DNA of 64,000 nucleotides from an uncultured Pirellulaceae bacterium (GTDB taxonomy: Bacteria; Planctomycetota; Planctomycetia; Pirellulales; Pirellulaceae), in contig CALHPU010000064.1 of NCBI GenBank assembly GCA_938036435.1, forward strand, positions 1 to 64,000, in the 5' to 3' direction. Numbering within the stretch: position 1 is the first letter of the stretch; every line of letters begins with the position of its first letter. Made by a program: the position numbers and the translations under genes. Below, piece after piece: positions 25,037 to 34,003 of the stretch. The notes under the pieces are model-generated. The model did not search any database. It was not told the DNA's origin and was given only the letters and a program-made list of their open reading frames with translations.

Positions 25037-26419
25037 ATGTCCGATTCCCAAATTGCCGATTTAGCCCGTCGCAAGCAACTGCGTACGATGGCTCGCGAAT
25101 CACTCAACGCTCAACAATTTAGCCGCTTGCGCGAGGTGCTGATTCGGATTGTTCCCCACAACACCTTTTACCGCCAAAAATTTGTTGACGCGGGGGTGGT
25201 CGATGCAACTGGAACGCACGAAATGGCTGTTCCCCGGGACCGATCCGAGTTGGCGAAGCTGCCGCTGACGACCAAGTGTGAATTATTGGGTGATGGATCG
25301 AGTCCTTTTGCTGCGAACTTGACTTGGCCGGTGGACGACTACGTCCGATTTCATCGTACCTCCGGCACGCATGGTCATCCAATGATGGTTTTAGATACCG
25401 CCGAGGACTGGCAGTGGTGGATCGATGGCTGGCAGCACGTGTTAGACGTGGCCAACGTGACGGCTGCCGATCGGGCTGTGATGGCATTTAGTTTCGGACC
25501 GTTTATCGGTTTTTGGAGCGCTTTCGATGCGACCGCCGAGCGCGGGGCGCTGGTGATTCCCACCGGAGCAATGACGACCTTGGCTCGTCTGGATCTAATT
25601 CAGACGACTTCAGCAACGGTTGTATTTTGCACGCCAAGCTACGCACTACACATGGCGGAGCTGGCGGCCGAAAGTGGGATCGACATTGCAAGTAGCTCCG
25701 TCAGGAAGATCGTTGTTGCTGGTGAGCCGGGAGGCTCGATTCGGGCGACCCGAGAAAAGATCGAGTCTGCTTGGAACGCTAAAGTCGTAGACCATAGCGG
25801 TGCCAGCGAAATTGGCCCATGGGGGTTTGCGGACAATAAAGGTACCGGGATTTACGTCAACGAGGTCAATTTTCTGCCGGAGCTGATTTCGGTGGACGAT
25901 GGTCAGCTGATCCCGTTTGAGTCACTGCCATTGCGATCTAAGGTTCCCATTGACGGTAGCGGGACGAATTCTGAATGTTTAGCCGAATTGGTGTTAACCA
26001 CTCTCGGCCGCGACGGCAGTCCGGTGATTCGCTACCGGACGGGGGATTTGGTTCGGCCGATGATCAACGACAAAGGCGACGAGGGTTTGCAGTTTCTGTT
26101 TCTCGAAGGTGGCGTTCTGGGCCGCACTGACGACATGATGATCGTGCGGGGAGTTAACGTATTTCCAACTTCTGTTGAATCGATCCTGCGCGAGGTTGCA
26201 GAAGTGGTTGAGTACCGGATGACGGCGACTAAGGCAGGCCAGATGGATCAGTTGAAGATCGAGTTAGAAGCGACCGAAAACGTAGCCGATTCGGTTGCCG
26301 AACTACTCCGCACGCGGTTAGGCCTGCGGATCGATGTGACTCAGGTAGCCGCCGGAGAGTTACCTCGATTTGAGGCCAAGGGAAAACGGTTCGTTGATTT
26401 GCGCGGCGACGTATCATAG
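25037..26419 (+). CDS. PaaK-like acyl-CoA ligase (AMP-forming)
   Basis: 460 aa, usual for the phenylacetate-CoA ligase family. The P-loop-like RTSGTHGHPMMVL (about 110), the GASEIGPWG adenylation motif (about 255), YRTGDLV, and the hinge GRTDDMMIVRGVNVFPTSVESIL are all present. It activates a carboxylic acid with ATP and joins it to CoA. The acid is unknown; no phenylacetate degradation genes are nearby, so paaK is not assigned. A DUF971 gene follows after 40 nt and may be in the same transcript. Confidence 0.85.
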   Translation: MSDSQIADLARRKQLRTMARESLNAQQFSRLREVLIRIVPHNTFYRQKFVDAGVVDATGTHEMAVPRDRSELAKLPLTTKCELLGDGSSPFAANLTWPVDDYVRFHRTSGTHGHPMMVLDTAEDWQWWIDGWQHVLDVANVTAADRAVMAFSFGPFIGFWSAFDATAERGALVIPTGAMTTLARLDLIQTTSATVVFCTPSYALHMAELAAESGIDIASSSVRKIVVAGEPGGSIRATREKIESAWNAKVVDHSGASEIGPWGFADNKGTGIYVNEVNFLPELISVDDGQLIPFESLPLRSKVPIDGSGTNSECLAELVLTTLGRDGSPVIRYRTGDLVRPMINDKGDEGLQFLFLEGGVLGRTDDMMIVRGVNVFPTSVESILREVAEVVEYRMTATKAGQMDQLKIELEATENVADSVAELLRTRLGLRIDVTQVAAGELPRFEAKGKRFVDLRGDVS

Positions 26420-26459
26420 GATACCGATCAAGTTAACTTGCGACTGGAAAAAATATTTC

Positions 26460-26777
26460 ATGCATCCGACCAACTTACAAACGACCGAGAATCGCGAATT
26501 GGTGATTTCTTGGAGCGACGGTGTTGAGGCCACGATCCCCTTCCGTGTGTTGCGTGAGGGTTGTCAGTGCGCGGGTTGCAATGAGAAAAGAGTCAATCCA
26601 CCAGAGAAACCTGTCGGATTGCCCATTCTGTCCGCCGCTGAGGCGCGGCCGTTGACGATCGAGAAAATGCATCCGGTCGGCAACTACGCCTATAATATTC
26701 ACTTCTCTGATGGCCACAGCGCTGGGATTTACACTTTCGAAATGCTTCGAAATATTGGTGAGGCGTGTGCGAAGTAG
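26460..26777 (+). CDS. DUF971 / GBBH-like N-terminal domain protein
   Basis: 105 aa from ATG 26460; the 135-aa track ORF overlaps the preceding gene and is rejected. Sequence ISWSDGVEATIPFRVLREGCQCAGC...AYNIHFSDGHSAGIYTFEMLRNIG fits DUF971, which is homologous to the N-terminal zinc-binding domain of gamma-butyrobetaine hydroxylase. C-x-C-x2-C is present. In some genomes the family is linked with Fe-S cluster handling, but no partner is here. Confidence 0.85.
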   Translation: MHPTNLQTTENRELVISWSDGVEATIPFRVLREGCQCAGCNEKRVNPPEKPVGLPILSAAEARPLTIEKMHPVGNYAYNIHFSDGHSAGIYTFEMLRNIGEACAK

Positions 26778-26784
26778 AGACGGT

Positions 26785-28701
26785 TTACTTGTTGGAAACT
26801 AAATTTGCCTTGGCTAAGTCGTTGCCTTGGCTGTTTTCTACTAGCGCAGCCACATCTGACTTTGGGTTGGTTTTCTTTCGCCGATCGATCTTGTGCTTGT
26901 TCTTATCCATAGCCTGCTCTAGCAAAAATTCTGATGCCTGATCAGGCATTTCGAGGTTCAATTCGATCAATTGCGTAATGGCATCGAGGAATTTGCCTTC
27001 TTCGTACAAGTTTAAGCATTGGTCGTACTTTTCTAGCTGTTCGATCATGGCAGCCGATACGGGGCGCGGAAATAATTCGTAGACATCCATCGGCGTACTG
27101 ATTCCGGCAAGCGCTGTCCGACAAACTCTTCGACCGACATAAAACTCTTTGACTTGGTTGGCCACCGATTCTGAAACTAGGATAGGCAATCCAATGCCTT
27201 TGGTTGCCGATTCTAGGCGGCTGGCAATGTTAACGGTCGATCCGCTGGGACCGTATTTTAAGCGACTGGTGCTTCCTGAGTTACCGACTTGGGCTACGCC
27301 AGTGTGAATGCCGACTCCAACACGCAGACGTTGTTGCAGGCGGTGAGCCCATACTTCATTCAGTTCCGGTAGACAGGCAAGTAGGTCTTCGGCGGCGCGA
27401 CACGCCAAAAGAACGTGGTCGGGTTGCTCGATCGGAGCGTTCCAAAATGCAGACAGCCCATCGCCAAAGTAGTCGATAATGACACCGTCGTGGCGTGCAA
27501 CGATTTCAGAGAATTGATCCATCACGTCGGTTAGTAGTTGATAGGTGACTTTTGGCCCGGCATGATCACTGATCGTAGAAAAGCTCCTCAGGTCGACAAA
27601 CAAAACGGTAACATCTGTTGTGCGACCCTCGAGAATAACAGGGTTAGCTTCCAAGTGGCGGACAACTTTTGGCGAGAACGCTTGTTCTAGCAAAACGCGC
27701 GAGCGCGTTGCTTCGGCCTCTTTTTCCAAACGCGTCATTGCCGAGAGAATGGAATTTGCAATGAGTTGAACAAACTGCGCCTCCAACGTGCGAGCACCAA
27801 TGCGATTGTTGTTGTGCCGCTGTCCGCGGAATCCGTAGACCACCGCAATTACTTCCCCGTGGTGATTGAATACTGGACTGACAACCGCTGTCTCCCACGA
27901 TTGCGATTCTGCTGATGCAGTGAGTTGGGAGCTGTCATGGAAAAGTGTGACACCTTGTTCTACCGCGCGTTGCACAAGATCGGCTCGGAACCGAATAGGA
28001 CTGTCTGAAAACGGAATATGACTGGCAACGATTTTCCACTTTAGGAGGGACGATGTGCTAGGGGAACCCACGCTGTTGGTCTGTATGTTTCCATGAGGTA
28101 GCAGAATGAAACTGCCGTCCAGTCCGCCTGGATTGAATATCGCCCGAGCCGCCTCTTTGAAGAATGCGTGGCTGCCGGCGACTGACTTCTGCAACTCACC
28201 GATGGTCTCCAACCAAGCGGCCAACGTTGAAGGAGCCGGGGAAATTTCGACCGCCTCGCTGATCCCTTTTACTTCCGCAGGCGAATCGCCTTGGGGAGGC
28301 AGGTAGTTCAAAGATTCATCGATGTTGGCTTTCGCAGTAACTTCGAATATCTGAACGCGCGTGTCACCAATCGATAATTTAAGTGGTAGCATCGCGCGAT
28401 GGGGTTGGTTGCGATGCAAACGCGATCCGCTGTCCAGTACGATCGACTGACCAAGATTGACGATCTCGACCTCAAGTCCAGCAGGCTGTTCCGTGAAAGT
28501 CAGCTGACAGTGCAACGCGCTGACGTTGCTGTCTCCTTCAATCATGGCATCGCAATTTGAATCAGTGCCGATGGTAATTTTGTCCTGAACAAGGACAACT
28601 TGCTGGTGCTGCGCGGAGTTGTAGGTTGCGACGCCAACATGCAACGCCGGCAAACTGCTGGCTGCAGAATCAGTTCTATTAGCTGAATTTTCTTTGGCCA
28701 T
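26785..28701 (-). CDS. FHA-GAF-class III nucleotide cyclase
   Basis: 638 aa from ATG 28701 (MAKENSANRTD); the track TTG at 28785 lacks support. Order: FHA domain (about 20-125; ITIGTDSNCDAMIEG...SALHCQLTF), GAF region (about 165-325), class III cyclase domain (about 350-540; VTVLFVDLRSFSTIS and YFGDGLSAFWNAP carry the two metal Asp). The catalytic Asn and Arg lie in GSTVNIASRLE. Where many adenylate cyclases have GDxVN there is GSTVN, so cAMP versus cGMP is open. A C-terminal tail follows. It is divergent, 216 bp apart, from the electron-transfer operon, which contains a protein with a cyclic-nucleotide-binding domain; I infer a functional link. Confidence 0.9.
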   Translation of the reverse strand: MAKENSANRTDSAASSLPALHVGVATYNSAQHQQVVLVQDKITIGTDSNCDAMIEGDSNVSALHCQLTFTEQPAGLEVEIVNLGQSIVLDSGSRLHRNQPHRAMLPLKLSIGDTRVQIFEVTAKANIDESLNYLPPQGDSPAEVKGISEAVEISPAPSTLAAWLETIGELQKSVAGSHAFFKEAARAIFNPGGLDGSFILLPHGNIQTNSVGSPSTSSLLKWKIVASHIPFSDSPIRFRADLVQRAVEQGVTLFHDSSQLTASAESQSWETAVVSPVFNHHGEVIAVVYGFRGQRHNNNRIGARTLEAQFVQLIANSILSAMTRLEKEAEATRSRVLLEQAFSPKVVRHLEANPVILEGRTTDVTVLFVDLRSFSTISDHAGPKVTYQLLTDVMDQFSEIVARHDGVIIDYFGDGLSAFWNAPIEQPDHVLLACRAAEDLLACLPELNEVWAHRLQQRLRVGVGIHTGVAQVGNSGSTSRLKYGPSGSTVNIASRLESATKGIGLPILVSESVANQVKEFYVGRRVCRTALAGISTPMDVYELFPRPVSAAMIEQLEKYDQCLNLYEEGKFLDAITQLIELNLEMPDQASEFLLEQAMDKNKHKIDRRKKTNPKSDVAALVENSQGNDLAKANLVSNK

Positions 28702-28917
28702 GTCTGGGTTCGGGGGTGTTAAAGAAATCGGGTTATAGGGACCCTGCCGAGGGGTGAAGAAGTGTAGGTCGCGAATGTGAGGCAACCCTGCAAATCCCTA
28801 AAGGAAGCTTTGGTCTTTGGACGAAACCTCCATCACTGCGCCGAATATGCGGCCACCAAACCGGTCCGGTTGTACGGATTGATTGTCCTGTGTTGGAAAG
28901 AGGGATCGAAAGGAATT

Positions 28918-30288
28918 ATGGCCTCCAGTCAATCACTGTTTCTTCTTCTAGGAGTGGCCTTATGCGCGGTCGTTCTAATTCAGCTGGCTCTTTGGGCCGC
29001 CCAGTCGCTGTCAATGCTCGCTCACAACCGCCGGCAGTTTGACCTTTCACGAAAATTAATGCTGCAACAGATTGATAGCATCATTGAAAAGCGCGTTGTA
29101 CTTTCGGATTCAGTCGCTCAGGACGTCGTAGATTCGGTCCACAAACAGAAGAATAGCGTTTCCGAAGATGGTTCGTGGTCTGGCTATCGTAGTTTTACCG
29201 TCGCGCGCGTTGCGAAAGAAACCGACAGCGTTACCTCGTTGTATTTGGTTCCTGAGGATGGGAAACCCATAGCCGACTTCCGTCCGGGGCAGCACCTGAC
29301 GTTGCGACTGAGAGTGCCGGGGAGGGCCAAGCCGGTAATAAGGTGCTACTCACTGTCCTCTGGATCAACATCTGACTCCGCAAATGGAATCGGCGACCCG
29401 TGCTATAGAATTTCGGTCAAAGCGCTGGTGACACAATCATCATCCACCGACACTGCGCCCGCCTCGGTTTACCATGGGCTGGCCAGCACATTCATCAACC
29501 AATCGATCTGTGCCGGGGACCGAATCGAGGTCAAAGCTCCCGCCGGCCAATTTTGGTTGGACGAAGATTCGCCGGTGCCGGTGGTGTTGTTGGCCGGTGG
29601 AATTGGTATCACTCCGATGATCAGCATGCTTGAACGCATACAGGCGACAGGCGCCCAGCGTAGCGCGGTTCTGTTTTATGGAGTCACCAACAGCCGAGAG
29701 CATGCGTTTGAGAATCATTTGCGCAGTATTGCCGCCGTGATGCAAAACGTACATGTGATCACTTGTTACTCACGTCCACTTCCCAGCGATGTCCCGAACG
29801 AGCAGTTTCAGGCACATGGTTTTGTATCTATTGACTTACTGAAACAGGTTCTGCCAAATAATCACTACCAATTCTACATGTGCGGCCCGCCGCCGTTCAT
29901 GGAGTCACTGTACCAAGGATTGGTGGACTGGCAGGTTCCAGAAAGTCGGATTAACTACGAAGCCTTTGGCCCCGCATCGATTGGGACCAAGAACACCGAA
30001 GAAGCATCGGCTGTTGCATCGGGCAATGCTCAGGTCGATCCTGTCTCGTTTGTGCGGTCGGGCAAAACAGTCTTATGGACCGCCGAAGAAAATTCTCTGC
30101 TTGAGCTGGCTGAAGCCAACGGCATCTTTCCTGAAAGTGGTTGTCGCGCTGGTAGTTGTGGCAGCTGCGAAACGGGATTGGTCAGTGGTGAGGTCACCTA
30201 TGCACCAGGGCACAAGCCAGACTGCGGTCCAAGTAAGTGCTTACTGTGTATTGCAAGTCCCAACGGTCCTGTCGAATTGGAACTTTAA
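28918..30288 (+). CDS. Membrane-anchored FAD/NAD(P)/2Fe-2S oxidoreductase
   Basis: 456 aa from ATG 28918 (AAAGGAA upstream); the longer track start overlaps the divergent promoter region. N-terminal membrane helix (SLFLLLGVALCAVVLIQLALW). FAD domain with FRPGQHLTLRL and RCYSLSSG (about 115-160). NAD(P) domain with VVLLAGGIGITPMISML (about 220). C-terminal plant-type 2Fe-2S ferredoxin with ESGCRAGSCGSCETGL...CLLC. The order FNR-NAD-2Fe2S is that of phthalate-dioxygenase-type or HCP reductases, not of NqrF, where the ferredoxin comes first. It probably feeds electrons from NAD(P)H to the cytochromes of the operon. The next gene starts 2 nt after the stop. Confidence 0.9.
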   Translation: MASSQSLFLLLGVALCAVVLIQLALWAAQSLSMLAHNRRQFDLSRKLMLQQIDSIIEKRVVLSDSVAQDVVDSVHKQKNSVSEDGSWSGYRSFTVARVAKETDSVTSLYLVPEDGKPIADFRPGQHLTLRLRVPGRAKPVIRCYSLSSGSTSDSANGIGDPCYRISVKALVTQSSSTDTAPASVYHGLASTFINQSICAGDRIEVKAPAGQFWLDEDSPVPVVLLAGGIGITPMISMLERIQATGAQRSAVLFYGVTNSREHAFENHLRSIAAVMQNVHVITCYSRPLPSDVPNEQFQAHGFVSIDLLKQVLPNNHYQFYMCGPPPFMESLYQGLVDWQVPESRINYEAFGPASIGTKNTEEASAVASGNAQVDPVSFVRSGKTVLWTAEENSLLELAEANGIFPESGCRAGSCGSCETGLVSGEVTYAPGHKPDCGPSKCLLCIASPNGPVELEL

Positions 30289-30290
30289 AC

Positions 30291-31334
30291 ATGAAGCGCC
30301 TTCTGAAAAACGAAAATTGGATTGCCCTGCACTGCTCGAAGTTCGGTATTGTCTTGTTCGGCGGCATCTTCTGCGCGGTGTTGCTGCTTGCGGAGTGCGC
30401 GTTAGCGCAGCCGCCCCAGTGCGACCCCGACAAAGTGCTGACGTGGGAGTCCTGCGCGAAATGCCATGCGAACGAGGTTAGTGTGTGGAAGCAGACGCCT
30501 CATCATCAGACGTTTGACGAGTTAAGCCGCGATCCGCGTGCCAGTGAGATTTGTCAGAAGATGGGGCTGCGATCGGTTAAACGTAGCGATGTTTGTATCA
30601 ATTGCCACTTCACGCTCAAAACAAAGGGCGAGAAGCAAAAACCTGTTTCAGGAATCTCCTGCGAATCGTGCCACGGGGCGGCAGCTGACTGGATCGAGGA
30701 GCACAATGATTACGGGGGTAACGCCGCTACTAAGGAGAGTGAGACTGAGGAGCATCGCGATCAGCGACTGGCAAACAGCACCGCATACGGGATGCGAAAC
30801 ACTCGGGATCTGTACTTGATCGCCAGCAGTTGTTTCCACTGCCATACCGTCCCCAACGAAGAACTAGTTAACGTCGGCGGGCATAAAGCCGGCAGTGATG
30901 ATTTCGAATTGGTGCGGTGGTCACAAGGAAGAGTCCGGCACAACTTTCTACGCACCGACGGGCAGTCAAACGCTATCTCTCCGATTGAACGTTTGCGTGT
31001 CATGTACGTAGTTGGGATGATCGCGGATTTGGAGTTTAGCACGCGTGCTACTGCGGAAGCCACCGAGAAATCGACTTACGGGCTGGCCGTTGCAAGCCGG
31101 GCCGCACGGACGGCTCAAAAACTGATGGAGCTGAACAAGGTGGTTCAGATCGAGGAGGTGGACGCGGTTTTAAACGCTTTCTCGAGCGCCAGTTTGAGTA
31201 CAAATAATCAAGAACAATTGTTGGAGATTGCTGACCTGATTCGCCAATCTGGTCAGGAGTTTGCGGTCAACGCTGATGGAGAGGATCTACAGGCTGTTGA
31301 CTCGTTTTTGCCAAATGAGAGGGAGTATAAGTAA
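30291..31334 (+). CDS. Tetrahaem c-type cytochrome (c554-like)
   Basis: 347 aa from ATG 30291, 2 nt after the previous stop. A signal/anchor segment (FGIVLFGGIFCAVLLLAECALA) precedes four CxxCH sites: CAKCH, CINCH, CESCH and CFHCH. His-rich stretches (TPHHQTF, GGHKAG, RVRHNF) can give distal ligands. The layout fits the cytochrome c554/multihaem family of periplasmic electron carriers. A helical C-terminal third carries no haem site. Direct downstream sequence is a run of 7-bp tandem repeats. Confidence 0.9.
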   Translation: MKRLLKNENWIALHCSKFGIVLFGGIFCAVLLLAECALAQPPQCDPDKVLTWESCAKCHANEVSVWKQTPHHQTFDELSRDPRASEICQKMGLRSVKRSDVCINCHFTLKTKGEKQKPVSGISCESCHGAAADWIEEHNDYGGNAATKESETEEHRDQRLANSTAYGMRNTRDLYLIASSCFHCHTVPNEELVNVGGHKAGSDDFELVRWSQGRVRHNFLRTDGQSNAISPIERLRVMYVVGMIADLEFSTRATAEATEKSTYGLAVASRAARTAQKLMELNKVVQIEEVDAVLNAFSSASLSTNNQEQLLEIADLIRQSGQEFAVNADGEDLQAVDSFLPNEREYK

Positions 31335-31427
31335 GTACAGAGTACAGAGTACAGAGTACAGAGTACAGAGTACTGGGTACTGGGTACTGGGTACTCAACC
31401 CCGAACCCCGCCGAACCCCGAACCCCG
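31335..31427. repeat. Compound tandem repeat (7-bp AGTACAG / TGGGTAC, then CGAACCCC)
   Basis: Begins at the stop codon region of the tetrahaem gene: five or so copies of the 7-bp unit AGTACAG, shifting into four of TGGGTAC, then three copies of an 8-10-bp CCGAACCCC unit. It lies inside the operon, directly before the first in-frame codon of the cNMP/ferredoxin gene. Probably variable by slippage. Confidence 0.85.
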
Positions 31428-31527
31428 ATAAACTACCCTGAAAACATCTTCCTCCACGATCGATCGACCGCAACGTTGGGACCAACCACTGGATCCTGAT
31501 CAGACTCCCGGTCAACTTGCGGAGCTA

Positions 31528-33159
31528 TTGCGAACGGAACCTTTCGCTTCGATGGACCGCAGTTCGTTCTCCCGCCGAGTTTCGTTAGAGGGGATTCTCA
31601 AAAACGACTGCCGCATTCACGACTACAAAAAAGGCGACATTGTTGTCCGAGAGGGAGACTATGGTAGCAGCGCTTTTCTAATCCTTTCCGGCGAGGCGCT
31701 AGTTTCGTTAGTGAAGTTGCCTGATGCGATTCTTGGCCGCGGTGAGAAGAGGGGTAAAAGTTGGCTGCGTTCCATCGCGCAGCTTTGGACGAATTCCTCC
31801 TACCCAGAATCGCGCGATTACCGGCCATCGACAAAGTCCACAAAATCTACTGGTATCCGAACCGACGGTGACGAAACGCAAGTGTTCCTGCACGACATCC
31901 CACGGGTCATTCCCGTTGGGAAATCGGTTGCCTTGGGAACCGGGGAAATCTTCGGAGAATTATCCGCGTTAACCCGCACACCTCGTTCGGCGACGGTGGT
32001 CGCTAACGTCGAGACTCGCGTTTTGGAAATTCGCTGGCAGGGATTTCGCGAACTGCTAAAAAGCGCACCGCAATTGAAGGCTCACGTCGAATCGCTCTAC
32101 CGTCAGAACAGCCTGAAAGCTCATTTGCGGGAGATAGACTTATTAAAGCACTTGTCCTCCGATGTTCTAGACGCAGTTGCCAATGAAACTCAGTTCGAAT
32201 CCTACGGCAGTTTCCAATGGAACCAGCAGTTCAAATCAACTTCACAGCAAGATATTTCCAATCGGATACTCGCAGAGCCGCTGATCGCCGAGGAAGGCTG
32301 CTATGTCGATGGACTGGTGCTGATCAGAAATGGATTCGCCCGACTCAGCCGTTCTCACGGTGATGGTCATCAAACCATTGCGTATCTCGGTAAGGGGCAG
32401 GTGTCCGGTTTTCGTGAGCTTTGCCACAACTGGAAGACAGGCGAGCAGCGACCTTGGATGCTTTCCCTTCGCGCGGTCGGCTACGTGGACGTGCTGAAGA
32501 TTCCAGTATCGGTGGTCGAGCGGCTGGTATTGCCGAATGTACCGGTGCAGCATCTGCCCGATCCACTACCGACAGCTGATTCAAACAAAGCGAATCGTCG
32601 AACTGGAACTCGTCAACGTTCAATCGACAGGAATTTGATGGAGTTTTTGGTCGATAAACGTCACGTCAACGGCACCGAAGCGATGGTGATCGACTTGGAC
32701 CGCTGCACGCGTTGCGACGATTGTGTGAGGGCTTGCGCGTCGACCCACAACAACAATCCGCGATTTATCCGTCATGGTGAGAAGCACGACCATTGGATGT
32801 TTGCAACCGCTTGTATGCACTGCCTTGATCCGGTCTGCATGATTGGTTGCCCCACCGGAGCAATCGGACGCACTGAAGAATCTGGACTCGTCACGATCAA
32901 CGATGAAACTTGCATCGGATGTTCAACGTGTGCCAACAGTTGTCCCTATCAGAACATCCGCATGGTTGAAATTAACGATCGAAATGGTCTGCCAATTCTC
33001 AGTAACGAAACCCAGTCACCCATCATGAAAGCGACCAAGTGCGATCTGTGTGCCGATCAGATCACAGGCCCCGCATGCCAAAACGCATGTCCTCATGACG
33101 CGCTGGTAAGGATTGATTTGACAACGCCCGACGCAATGCAAGCTTGGACAGATCGGTAG
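31528..33159 (+). CDS. Cyclic-nucleotide-binding domains fused to a four-cluster ferredoxin
   Basis: 543 aa from the track TTG at 31528, but the frame is coding-like back to about 31438 (KTSSSTIDRPQRWDQPLDPD), so the real start is upstream and non-standard (CTG 31438 is possible) or lost. Domain 1 (about 20-190) is a cNMP-binding fold with an insertion and an intact phosphate cassette FGELSALTRTPRSATVVA. Domain 2 (about 210-340) is a degenerate copy. Residues about 370-530 have ferredoxin motifs (CTRCDDCVRAC, CMHCLDPVCMIGC, CIGCSTCANSC, CDLCADQITGPACQNAC) for four [4Fe-4S] clusters as in DMSO-reductase-type beta subunits. No molybdopterin subunit is near. It likely passes electrons between reductase and membrane proteins under nucleotide control (inference). 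Confidence 0.88.
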   Translation: MRTEPFASMDRSSFSRRVSLEGILKNDCRIHDYKKGDIVVREGDYGSSAFLILSGEALVSLVKLPDAILGRGEKRGKSWLRSIAQLWTNSSYPESRDYRPSTKSTKSTGIRTDGDETQVFLHDIPRVIPVGKSVALGTGEIFGELSALTRTPRSATVVANVETRVLEIRWQGFRELLKSAPQLKAHVESLYRQNSLKAHLREIDLLKHLSSDVLDAVANETQFESYGSFQWNQQFKSTSQQDISNRILAEPLIAEEGCYVDGLVLIRNGFARLSRSHGDGHQTIAYLGKGQVSGFRELCHNWKTGEQRPWMLSLRAVGYVDVLKIPVSVVERLVLPNVPVQHLPDPLPTADSNKANRRTGTRQRSIDRNLMEFLVDKRHVNGTEAMVIDLDRCTRCDDCVRACASTHNNNPRFIRHGEKHDHWMFATACMHCLDPVCMIGCPTGAIGRTEESGLVTINDETCIGCSTCANSCPYQNIRMVEINDRNGLPILSNETQSPIMKATKCDLCADQITGPACQNACPHDALVRIDLTTPDAMQAWTDR

Positions 33160-33163
33160 GCTC

Positions 33164-34003
33164 ATGGCTGGTAAATCTCAAAAACAATTCAGCTTTTTTG
33201 AACGTCGCATCGTTTTTGCGATGGCCGCCTTGGGCGCGACTGTTCTGGTTGCACTGTGGGTCTGGCTGCAGAATGGCAAACTTCAACACGGAAGTTTTAC
33301 CTCAGGGTACGTGCTACTGGGCAGCTTGTTTTTTCTGACGATGTTGGGGATGCGAAAGCGCCTAACATTCATCCCTGCCATCGGTTCGGCCAGTTTTTGG
33401 ATGCAGTTGCACATCTATGTCGGCCTAGCGTCTTTTGCGATTTTCGCGATCCACGTCGGGCCGCGCATCCCCGATGGCGGACTGGAGATCTTTTTAGCCG
33501 CGCTATACTTGGTGGTGGCCTTTAGTGGCGTTTACGGTTTATACGTCACGCGTTTGGTACCTCGAAAGCTGAGCGCGATTAACGAAGAAGTTATCTTTGA
33601 GCGAATACCGTCGATGCGTAACCAGATCGCACTTGCCGCTCGCGAGATGGTGCTTGAGGCATGCGCGAATTCCGAAGTGTTGGCGAAGTTCTACGTTCGA
33701 CGATTGGCCGCATATTTTGAGCGGCCTCGCAGCCTAGCGTATGCGATCAATCCTACAGGTCGAACTCGCAGGCAATTGATCGGTGAAATTGAGGAACTGG
33801 ATCGGTTTCTGGCCGAAGATCAGCGGAGCGTCAGCAGAAAGTTGGCGGTTTTGATTCGCAAGAAAGACGACCTAGATTTTCATCAGGCGATGCAGGGACG
33901 GCTAAAAGTCTGGCTGTTTGTGCATATTGGAATGACATACAGCCTGCTACTGGTGGCGATCGTTCACGGCATTCTGGCCCATGCGTTTGGCGGGGGGCTA
34001 TGA
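33164..34003 (+). CDS. b-type cytochrome-like membrane protein
   Basis: 279 aa from ATG 33164, 4 nt after the previous stop. Four or five membrane helices: VFAMAALGATVLVALWVW, GYVLLGSLFFLTML, QLHIYVGLASFAIFAIHV, LAALYLVVAFSGVYGLYV, and near the end LFVHIGMTYSLLLVAIVHGILAHAF. His residues in the third and last helices (LHIYVG, AIHVGP, FVHIG, IVHGILAHAF) are candidate haem b ligands, as in cytochrome b561-type proteins. A soluble helical loop of about 120 residues lies between helix 4 and the last helix. It should carry electrons across the membrane between the ferredoxin and the decahaem protein. Confidence 0.82.
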   Translation: MAGKSQKQFSFFERRIVFAMAALGATVLVALWVWLQNGKLQHGSFTSGYVLLGSLFFLTMLGMRKRLTFIPAIGSASFWMQLHIYVGLASFAIFAIHVGPRIPDGGLEIFLAALYLVVAFSGVYGLYVTRLVPRKLSAINEEVIFERIPSMRNQIALAAREMVLEACANSEVLAKFYVRRLAAYFERPRSLAYAINPTGRTRRQLIGEIEELDRFLAEDQRSVSRKLAVLIRKKDDLDFHQAMQGRLKVWLFVHIGMTYSLLLVAIVHGILAHAFGGGL

